From NCBI GenBank assembly GCA_911728435.2, contig OU452202.1:21431135-21495134 (forward strand): 64,000 nt of DNA, in the 5' to 3' direction. The number at the start of each line of letters is the position of its first letter. Within the stretch, counting starts at the first letter, position 1. The notes under the pieces were generated by a model that searched no databases, was not told where the DNA came from, and saw only the letters and a program-made list of their open reading frames with translations. Below, in pieces: positions 46,001 to 58,000 of this stretch. Position numbers and translations under genes: made by a program. This DNA comes from Apoderus coryli. Its lineage: Eukaryota; Arthropoda; Insecta; Coleoptera; Attelabidae.

Positions 46001-49000
46001 TTTTCATTTGATTGAATTTTTCTTGAATCTCTAAAAATACTTTGGAAGACTGGATATCACGATTTGTAACTTCATTTTCTAAACTTCGAATGCGGTCTTC
46101 TAACACTTTACGGGCTGTCAGATTTGTTCCAGAAGCGTCTTCTTTGGCGGCAACTGGTAAAAAATAGCAACATAGATTTCTAACCAGTCACAAGGCTATT
46201 CACTCACCAATCAAGGCAGAAACTGAATCCGGATGCTTCCTCGCTATAATCCTCTCCATCTCTTTAATCTGCCGATTCAAATCTTGTATACATTTCGCAT
46301 CTTTCTCATTCTGCAATTTCAAACTTTTACTTTGTAATTTCTCAATTTCCAATAACTTATTCAAATTTGCTTCATTTTCAACTAACTTGTCCTTTGCACG
46401 TTGAACACTTAACAATTCACTTCTATATCGCTCTAAAGTCGTTTCTAATTCTACAGATTTTCGTTCTAAGTTCCTGTTTGAGACTAGAAGATCTTCGTAG
46501 GAACTTTTTAGTAACTGATGTGTTTTGTTAATTGTATTCAGCTGCAACTGTAATGCGGTATTGAGTTCTTTAGTGTCCTTGAGTTCTTCCAGTGATTTTT
46601 CAAGTTCTATGTTGATTTCTGGTGATTTTAGTAGAGACTTAACAGTTAGTTCTTTTTTAACTTGTTCGAGTAGTGCGTGGGTGTCTTCTAACTGAAGCTG
46701 GAAAAAAATGAAGAACATTAAGTTTATATAAAATATTAATTCTGATATTATTGAGAAACTCAATGTTTTGGTGAAGTGGTAGTGTGGTCTTCTAATTTTT
46801 CCTTCTACTTGTCGATTATGAAAAAATCTAATTTGCAAAATTGTTGTGCCAATTTAACTACCTTTCTACTTGGGGATTGATGAAGTTTATTTAAAAAATA
46901 ATTCGCTTTGCAATTATAGGTTGAATACAGGAAAAATAAATCATTTCTGGAAAGACACCAGACCTGAAAAACCAGCTCTTTGGAAAACTTTTCGTTAGAA
47001 AACTGTATTTCAATAATTTTATTAATGCTGTTTACTAAGGACCAGTTTTGTCCTAAAATTTTTAAACTGGAATTTCTCGAAAACCTTTAAGTTTTTCGAG
47101 CAAAAAGAAGTATGTCTTTTTTATGTAGAAAACTTTATTTTATCACATTTTTGACACAAAATGAATAAAAATCACAAGAAAAAAAAGTTAGGTTATAATT
47201 ATGGCAAGGGTCCCCCCCGTTTACCCGCCTATGGTCATCCTTTTTTATTCAATTTCATGTCAGTTTACGACATTTCAATAGGTGAATAAATATGCTACAT
47301 TTGGTTAATTCACCTTTACTCGTTTCGAAAATATTTCAAAAGAAATCGTCCTCAGGCAGTCATCTTTAACAACCTGTATCTTTGTAAATAAGGACTTTTC
47401 AAAAAATTACAAATTAGGTTGTTTTCATGAATAGATGTCCCCAATTCGGTCACAAATTTTGGCCAGCTTTTTTTGAAACACCAAACAAACATTTTTTACA
47501 CTACTTCTGAAAAAAGCGTACCCAAAAATTTTGTGGTATTTTTAACCCCTTGACTCCCTCATTTGGGACGCTTATGATGAAGAATATCAAAATTTTTGGC
47601 ATCGGTAAATGTCAAATCTCACAGGTATATCACATACCCAGTTTCAGAATTTTCTCTTTGTGTGTTCCCGAAGTATTTAGGAAAACCCGTTTGCGAAACT
47701 GTCCCTTTTGGGGATTGTACGCCCTTTACGGTACACTTTTGACGCGATTAAATTTTTTTGGGTCCCTGAACGCGCTGGTAAACTATAGCAGGCTAATTTC
47801 GGACACCCTCTAGAACGATTTTCTACAAGAAAACAAAAAGGGATATTTTCAAAACACCTTCCCATCATAACAAAATAGACACCAATTTTATTTTTTAATT
47901 ACAATAAAACAAAAATCATCATCTCCACTATTTAATTAGTCCATAAATTATGAAATGTCAAAGGGACATGTTTCGGAGACTCAGCTCCATCATCAGCTAA
48001 ACTGACAATCGTTTTACCACTTCACCAAAACACTTCTTTTAAATCTCGACGCGCGTTTCGCTAACAATGTTAGCATCCTCAGGAGAGAATTAAGTTTTAA
48101 TTCAGGAGTTTTAATTCTCTCCTGAGGATGCTAACATTGTTAGCGAAACGCGCGTCGAGATTTAAAAGAAGTGTTTTAAATCTCGACGCGCGTTTCGCTA
48201 ACAATGTTAGCATCCTCAGGAGAGAATTAAGTTTTAATTCAGGAGTTTTAATTCTCTCCTGAGGATGCTAACATTGTTAGCGAAACGCGCGTCGAGATTT
48301 AAAAGAAGTGTTTTGGTGAAGTGGTAAAACGATTGTCAGTTTAGTGTTCTACGCCAAAGGTTCTACTCATCGATTATATCCATCATCAGCATTGGTGGTA
48401 TAAAAATGTTCACTCTGTGAAGGCAGAGCTCCTAACAGAGTCTGTTAGGAGCTCCATCATCAGCCTTGGAGGTATAAAAATGTTCAGTCTGTGAAGGCAG
48501 AGCTCCCCTTTGACATTTCATAATTTATGGACTAATTAAATAGTGGAGACGATGATTTTTGTTTTATTGTAATTACACTCCACTGCATCTAATGGATTAC
48601 TTTTTTAATTATTTTTTAATGAAATTAATTTCAAAAGATTAATTAAATATTACTCGATTTCTGTTTTAAAAAATATAAAAAATGAATGATTTAAATGAAG
48701 ATGAAACTATCCAAAAGTATCCCCTGAGGCACACATAAATAAAAACCGTAGAAATATACTTACCATAACGTATCTATGTTTACTGTATAACAACATAATA
48801 TGTAAAATAAACCAGTTTTTGGTGCATATAAACCCACATAATCATTATATTGCCTAATAAACCGTGAACTTGATAAATGCAAGAAAAGCGGTTAAATTTA
48901 ATGAATATCAATAACATACCAGCAAAATACGTAATAAGGTTTTTCAACTTTGCACCTTCCTACTCATTTACAAACGACACTCTCCTATTATCAGTAGTAA

Positions 49001-52000
49001 TACTATAAGTACTGTTTTCTAGAGGATGTATTTCGTACCCTCGGGGAGGGTCTGCAGATCGATGCGATTTATACAGATTTTTCGAAGGCCTTCGATAAGC
49101 TGGATCATTCGCTTGTCCTACTGAAAATGTCGAGATTGGGTTTTCATGAGGATCTTTTAACGTTTTTTTCCTCCTACTTGTCGGATCGACAACACTATGT
49201 CGAATACTTTCACACCCACCAGCGGAGCGCCTCAGGGCAGCTGTTTGGCACCATTAATATTTTCAATTTTCATTAATGACATATCCCAGGAACTTACAAG
49301 CAACCATTTGACGTCTGCAAACGATCTGAAGTTGTATCGTGTTATTCGAGACACTTCGGATTGCGTATTGTTGCAGCGCGACTTATCTAAGCTTGAAGAT
49401 TGGTGTAACTTTAATAAATTGCCTTTAAATATTAATAAATGTAAGTTTGTCATATTTTCGAAATCGCAAACTGTTTTTGAATATCGCTATCAGCTGAGTG
49501 ACACTGCGCTTGAGTGTTGTGATGTTGTCAGGGATCTTGGAGTTTACGTCGACACTGAATTGTCATTTAATTATCATATTCAAAGTATTACCCGAGATGC
49601 ACTACGCATGCTTGGCTTTTTGTTTTGTGTTAGCAAAGATTTTAGTGATATTGAATGTATAACTAATTTGTATTGTGCTCTGGTAAGATCTAAGCTTCAG
49701 TACGCATCTATAATATGGTCTCCCATTTACCAATCTCATGCAGGACACATTGAATACATACAGCGCAAATTCCTTAAATATTTAGCGTTTAAAATTGACG
49801 GTAGATTCCCATGTAGAGGATTCGATCATAGAGCACTGCTCGATCGCTTTCAAATGGTTTCGATGGCTGCTCGCAGAGTGTATGCCGGACAACTCTTTCT
49901 GTTTAAGATTAGAAATAGCTTGGTGGACTGTTCAAACCTACTCCGATCGTTGAATTTTAACATACCGCGCCCCTCTGCGAGGAGTAGCAGACTATTTCAC
50001 GTTCCTGTTTTTCGTACTAATTATGAATCCAAAGCACCACTACTTCGAGCATACCAAACATGTAACATAGAAGGATTTAGTCAAGAAATTAACTATTTCA
50101 CTGAGCCTGTCTGCGCTCAATTGTCTCGGTCCTGCAAAATCTGGCCATCTGATGCGTGTGCGTATTTTGTTTTGTAGGATTATTAATTAGTTTATTATTA
50201 GTAGCTTATTTGTTTAGTTATATTGTCTTGTAATTGGGTCTGCAACCTGTTAGACAATAAAAAATATTATTATTATAGTATTTTATATCAATCGATTATA
50301 CATCGATCGAGGATTGTCAGTTTGACAGCTTAAATATCCTGATTCTGTCAAACTAACATGCTAATTCCTCCCACCACCATTGGTACATCCTAGTTACGCT
50401 TAAGCTTACCTACGAGGGACATACCACGGAAGTACACTGAATGTACAAAATTTTAAAAATGTATTACGCTTGAAAGTGCATTAAACTGATGAAGAATAGT
50501 TTACCACAAAAGATATATCACCCAATCTGTGGGGACAAAATGTTATGAATGATTTTCTGGATTATGATCTGAAAGACACTTTTAGGTGAAACGAAATCAA
50601 TTTTAGCCGCCGTTTTGATGCTGACAACGAAGATATTTTGGAATATATATCTTGAATGGTTTGTATAAAATAAGAAAAATATCGAATGAATCTCAAAAAA
50701 CTGTAGCCATCAGCTTAGCAGCAGATTTTGTCCTTCGGAGTTGGGCAAGCTCAAGATGCTAAACGATCATATTATTCTAACAACTATGCTATAAGGCTAC
50801 TTTGTCATACTGATGAGAACAACAAAGTTCGAAAGCAGATTCAAGATACCTTTTATTTCAGACGAACATGTTCAGGGAATATCCCAGTTCATCTGGATAA
50901 TATACGAGGGTTTCCTTTTATATTTCGGGAACCCTGGTGTTGCAATCTGGCAACTGACAGCTCTATCGTAAAGTTGGACATTTTTGACGTTATACGTACT
51001 CAGAACGTTTTGACATACGAGGGCTATTTGTGTCCTTTACAGTAACTTAAAAGATTCATCTCGGCCCAAAAATGGAATTAAATCGTGAACATTTTCGTGC
51101 GATTATTTTTTACTTAACTTTCAACGTGGATTAACTCAGCAACAGTGCATGGATGAACTTATTCAATTTTTGGCGATGAAGCTCCATCAAGGACCGGTTT
51201 TTATCGATGGTATGGTGAATTCAATCGTGGTCGTAGTTCCCTCCAAGACGAATTTCGTGAAGGTCGTTCAAAATCAGTTTTTCTTCCGAAGACCATTGAT
51301 GTACTGTGCGCGAACTGATATTGTAAGATCGTTATGTGATCTATCAAGAAATTGAGACAACCTTAGACATTAGTGGGACCAGCATACATTCAATATTGCA
51401 TAAACATTTGACTGTCCAAAAAATTTGTTCGCGTTGGATCCCACACAATTTGTCAATCGTTCAAAAAAGGCTCGTGTCGATTGGTCGAAAAAAATGCTCA
51501 AAAAATACGATCGCGGTGCTTCGAAACACGTCTATGACATCGTGACAGGTGATAAATCGTGGATTTACGCCCGAAAGTAAACAGCAGTCGACTGTATGGG
51601 TGTTTAAAGATTCTTGAAGTCCATGAGACAACTTTTAAAATAAAACTTTTTTATTGCCCCCGTACACATGTATGTATGTGAAAAGGAGCCACTTTCTGCC
51701 TTAAATTTATGTCCAAATTAACACTTATTTACAAATATTTCAAAAATTACTGGATCTAGGATCTAGGCACATCAACCCTTATGTAGTTTTTCTTGTCATT
51801 TAGAGCAGTATTTATTTATATAGGGTGTCACATTAAAAAAAAACAAGTTTGATCTGTTGCGCGTATGTGAACTACCCTGTATAATTGAAAACATTTTTAG
51901 GTTGTACATCTCACCAATGCCTAAAAGTTTTGTAAAGGATTTTTTTGTCTATCGCTTATAAATCTGGAGATATCTTCGGCCAACAAAATAATGGGACACC

Positions 52001-55000
52001 CTGTATATTCAAATACGTATTGAATACTGTTTTTTTTTTCTCTGAGCTCAGTGCCAACAGAACAAATAACTACATATAACTACTAATTAAAATCTTCATA
52101 ATAATAATAATTATTTTAAACAATCGTTAAAACAATACGAAGATATCAATAATGATACTTTATCATTGTATCAAATGTAAACGCAGAAAAACATATTATG
52201 AAGTACCGTTGTTGTTCCTCAAGAATATATCCAGGTCACCTGCTTTTACGTATAAAAGCAGGAAATCGTCTCGCGGCACCCGCATATTCAAAATTATTTT
52301 ACCATCTAAAATTATTTTAAATTAATGGCAATTTAACGATGAAATTATTCATTTTTAATGTGTTAGTATGTTATTTTACAAGTAATCTAGTGATAGTCCG
52401 ATATTATGCATCAGCGAAAACGGTGATAACTATTGATGACGAACTACTAGGGTAAGAAACTAGTTAACATATTATACACTGTTAAATCATACAGGGTTTC
52501 ACAATTTATCCGCCATAGAGCAACTAATAAACATGGAGGCAAGCAACAAAATTGATTGATTTTTTTTATTTTAGTCACACAAATCTAAATTTTAATAAAT
52601 CGGTTGTGTTGCAACCCAACACTTTCCCGACCAGATATAATATAGTAAAAAAAATTATGTAGGAATCTTGTTCGTTTTATTTATTTTTATTTATTTATTT
52701 ATTTACGGGCAAACGCCCATTTTATACAAAATTACAATAAATATAAATAGTTCTACAATAAAACAATTCAAAAGAATTAGACAATCGAAAAATGTCAAAT
52801 ACAAATCAATCACAAATAAAATGGAAAAAATGGAATGGATAATAATAATCTACACGAACAATACTTCACTATTATAAAGCAATATGGTACAACACAACGT
52901 ATCAATTATCAAAGAGGTGCCCTACTGAACCCAAAAAGGTATTTCTCGGGACAAAAAAATTCCAGTGTCTCTCAGAGAATCGACATGTGTGAACTCCCAT
53001 AAGCAACGTTTAATGAAGCCAAGAACCTTCAGAGACCTTGAGACCACTGAAGTTATATGTGGAATAACGGTCAAACCACTATCAAGCATGACTCCAAGAT
53101 CCTTAACTGTAGTAACCAATTTAAGGGAAGTCTGGTTCAGTGAGTAATCGAAAAGAGTGGTCCGTCTTGATCTCGAAAAGGACATAAAACAACACTTATC
53201 AACATTCAGATGCATATCATTCCCTACACACCACTCGTGACGAGCCTCGAGGTCAAACTACAATTTTCATTTAGGACATAGAAAAACTACAGTTTTTGTT
53301 CCTTTAGCGACGTTTCGCAATATTTAATTGCATCTTCAGGCTACAAATTATAAAACAGACATCAATAAAAACATCAAAGACAAACTAACGCATATAAATT
53401 GCGTTGTTTTTTCAATTTTTTTCTACATAACCTTTTCTTCTCCTTACAAATTTGAACGGAATTTATTAAAAGGACTAGCTAGCTAATTGCAGTTTGTTTT
53501 GCAAAGCTTCATACCCATTTTAAAGCGTGTTTAAAAACGACAAAAAATAGCGTTTTTTTAAGAAATTAATTGTACGTTTTAATTTGTTTTAAACATTTAA
53601 TTATGAACCAAAATTACAGGGAATATTTTTTTTAATAACGTGTGTTTCTTCCACCAGCCCTTATGACTGAAGTCATCCGGCGTCCCATACTTTTAATGAC
53701 GTTGTCGATCATTTCCTGAGGCAAATTCTCCCATATTTCAATTAGAGCAGCTGTCGCTTCTGTGTTTTGGATACCAGGAATTTTTGACCTCAGTCGTCTG
53801 CATAGCATGTCCCATACATGTTCAATCGGATTCAAGTCCGGGGAACATGCTGGCCAATTCATTGTCGGTATCGCCACTTGATTTAAAAAGTCAATTACAC
53901 AAAGAACCACGTGCGGGCGAGCATTGTCCTGCATCAAGAGGAAATTGGCTCCGATATGTGAGACGAAAGGTACCACATGGTTTTGCAGAATATCCCTTAT
54001 GTACCTATCTGCAGTTAAAGCACCGCCATCAATAACCACTAACTCTGTGCGTGCCCCTAAACATATGCCACCCCACACCATAATTGAGCCTCCACCGAAA
54101 GAGACAGTAGGAGTCAAATTAAATTGTTCATTTTGTTCTCCTGGACGTCGATACAATCTTTCCCTACCATCAATCGAATGTGTGCAGAAACGGCTCGCAT
54201 CCGTGAATAAAACTTGACCCCATTGGTCATTATTCCAATTTTGCAAAGGCGAGTCGCTCTACTCTATGACGTCTCTGAAGTTTTGGGGCTTTTTTGGCCT
54301 ATAGGACTTGATACCAACTTCTTTGAGTCTTCTTCTAACTGTACGCTCACTTCTTCTGGTTCTACGCACTTCTTCCAGTTGATTTCTTGTTTAAACTGCG
54401 GTTAGACGCCTATTTCGTAGTATGTTCAAAGTTATAAATCAATCATCTACAGCCGTGGTTGAACTTTTTCTGCCTTGACCTCGTCTTCTCACATACACTC
54501 CAATTTGCCTGCAACGTGTAACATTACGGATGGATCGTGGATTTTGTTTTACCAAACATTTCAGCAACATCACTGTAAGATCGACCATTCACAATCAAGA
54601 TGACGATAGTAAACAAATACAAACCAAATGTAAACAATTACTTATGAAAAAATATCAAATTGTGATGTACAGAAATTTAGCTAACTTGATAAAAATGGAT
54701 AAAATATACACAAAGCGTTCATGGCTGTCTAGACCTAGGCACCACAAGAAATAAATAAAATAAAAATCTTTAATTTCGTACAATTTATCTTCGTTCCTTA
54801 TTGATGTGTGTAACAATGTTTCTTTAGCTGCTTCTCAAGAAGTCAATAAACGTTGACGAGATATTAAGTCCCTAGGAAATTGACTTTAACTGACACCTTA
54901 TATATTCTAGAACCAACTATTCAGAACCAGATTTAAAATCATCATATCAACCAAAAGATGACACTGAAGTAACAGACAAAGTATCATACTCTGGTTGTCA

Positions 55001-58000
55001 ATTGTGGAAAACTGTAGTTGATAATCCGGATAAGCTAAAAGTTTTAGCGCGAATAAGACAACAAGATGGTAGGAACAACATTTTTTAACAAAAAAAATTA
55101 TATTTATTTATTAATTTATATGAAAACGATTAAATTCACAGAGATTTCAATGTGGGGTGGCAACACTTCTAGCATCGACATTTTAGTGAAACCCAATTCA
55201 CTGCGAAAAGTTGAACAACTTTTGAAAAATAATCAAATCAACTATGATATAGTCATTGAAGATGTTCAACAGGCTATTGAAGAAGAAAATCCACCACTGC
55301 AAGAAGAGGAGTTAAGTGATCGTAAAGGTAAAATAATTTTTAATAAAATGGTCGTCTTGCTTACTTTTCTTCACGACTTCCTATAACATTATTTTGACAG
55401 TTCTACCAATTAAATTTTGATATTTCTTGTCATGTGACAGAATTAATCTAATAGTAATAATAATCTTTATTGACTATGTTTTGTACAAATCAATTGCAGT
55501 ACGTCAAAATAAAAAAACTATATCTACAACAAAAAACATGAAAGTGTAAGTAACATAGGTACAAACAAATTAAAAGCGACTAATTGCTAAAATGTACAAC
55601 TTCCTTGGAATATTCTTCCACAGAATAAAAAGCATGCTTGAGCAAGTATGATTTTATAGTTCTTTTGAACATTTCTGAACTGTACTCCCGGACCCTACGA
55701 GGAAGTGCATTATACAACCGAATCTGTAGGGAATTCTTTGCAGAAGTCCGCAGATCTCGTACCATACTCATGACAAGTTGAGTTAATACACAAATCGGGC
55801 TTACATCTGTGAATCTCAAGCAGTTGATAATATATATATAAAGAAGGAAGAGGCATTATATTGAGAGATTTGAAAATGGGCTTGCAATGCTCCAGATATC
55901 CAGCATTTGCCAGAATGCGAACCACCTTTTTTTGCACTCTAAATATTTGCATAGCCAATGACGAGTTACCCCAGAGACTCACTCCATAAGAAATATGAGA
56001 ATGGAACAGTGAGAAATAAACAGTTCTCAGAGCTTGCTGACTCAGACAATGTCTGAGCCTCCTAATAACGTAAATACTAGAAGACAACTTACCCCTGAGA
56101 AAATCAACGTGCGACGCCCAGCAAAGCGCATCATCAACAATAATCCCCAATAAGTTGGCTGTTCGTCCCCGAGCATGACCACTAGCACTAGGGGTCTTAT
56201 CAATATTTAGTTTCAGCAGATTACTAGTGAACCAGCCATTCGCAATTCCCTCAAGGTTCCCCGCACGACCTGTGAAACACTGCTCCCATAACACACCATA
56301 GAGGTATCATCAGCATAAAGAGTGACCCTTCCAGGATTCAAATAACTATATAGGTCGTTAATATAAACGACAAAGAGCAACGGACCCAACACAGAGCCCT
56401 GGGGCACTCCACTCGTTAATACCCTCACCTCAGACAGCTCCGACCGAAGAGCCACTGTCTGTCCTCTGCCAGTCAGGTACGACCGCATTAGCTGCAACGA
56501 GAGTCCCCGCACACCATATCGAGAAAGCTTGGTCAGAAGAACTTCATGAGACACACAGTCAAAGGCCTTGCTCAGATCACATAAGGTGAGATTAATAAAT
56601 TCACATCTCTCCAGGCCCTCGACTATGTCAGACACCACAAGAGCCACCGCCTGAACTGTCGACCGACCACCCCTGAAACCAAACTGTCCAGGACACAAAA
56701 GGTTATTCGCTTCCAAAAAAGAAGTTAGATTTTGTTTTAATATAATCTCAAAAATTTTTCCAAATACTATAGAAATCGGTCGGTAATCAGAAGCATTATC
56801 AATGTCACCCTTTTTAAATCCAGGGATAACTCTAGTCAACTTGAATGGCTCAGGGAAAATGCTGCCGCACAAACATAAATTGAAGATGTGCACTAAAGGC
56901 TTAACTAAGATCTGTGCATATTCCTTGACAAAGAAACTGCTGCAGTCAAACATATCAACACTGTCAGAGTTTTTTAAGTGGCGAATGGTCTCCAGGACCT
57001 CAAACTCCGAGATGGGCAACATAAAAAAGGAGCTAGGCTGCATCGGTATTCGACTTAACATATGCACCCGCTCATCAAGATCCACAGACATGGCCTCAGT
57101 AATTTTATTAGCAACAGATACAAAAAAACTGTTAAACTCGGAAGGTGTAAGCCGAGTACTAACTGGCATTGTACAATACTTTCTTTCACTATTAATTATT
57201 CTCCAGATATCACGTGGTTTATTAGTGGAGCTAGCTATATATCTCTCGTAGGCCATCTTTTAATGGTCAACAATAGTCTTCCTATAATCTGCATGCAACG
57301 AGTTATACAGGGTCCGATGAGAAGCGTCGCCCGTTGACTCACAAGCTATCTTAATGGCCATGAGCTTGTCCCTTTTCTCTCGAAGTTCCGATGTAAACCA
57401 GTTAACTGGCGTTCCACGATTCTGATGTTTCAGCACTTAACTGAAAACTATCCTAGAATAGTTTTCAATCACTATGACACCCGGATTGCTTAAAAAAAAA
57501 TCTGACATTGACAGATGCCTCATAATTTTATGTCAAATTTCTCAAGGTTTGGATTGTCATTAAATTATCTCGTTTATTATCAATGTCCTTAGGGATATTT
57601 AAGCTGACAATTAGCCAAAATTGTGTATTGATTGAATAGACAGTTTCTAACCTACTAAACTTTGTCTCGTTCAATACTGAATAATATATTTTGATGTATG
57701 GATTTTTATACTAGCCTAATTCTTTAAATAATATAAAATATTTTTGATTAGGACATCGTCTTACATGGCAAGCCTATCACCGTTTAGTTGATATCCACGG
57801 GTATTTAGACTACTTACACCAAACCTATCCAGATCTAGTTACCGTCGAAACAATTGGTTCATCTGTCGCAGGGCGACCAATCAAAGTATTGAAAATATCT
57901 AACGGACAAGCAGGAAATAAAGCCATGTGGATAGATGGTATAAAAACCATTATATAATAAATAAAACGCATATTTTGATAGAAATTTTGATGTTTAGGAG

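Noticed and set aside
47550..47868. Overlapping 87- and 63-codon frames on opposite strands
   Set aside because: Neither shows motifs or splice support. It is intron sequence of the CEP162-like gene.
50728..51045. 105-codon frame as a gene
   Set aside because: No family motif. It runs into a mariner terminal-repeat-like sequence and transposase start, so it is probably chance or element flank.
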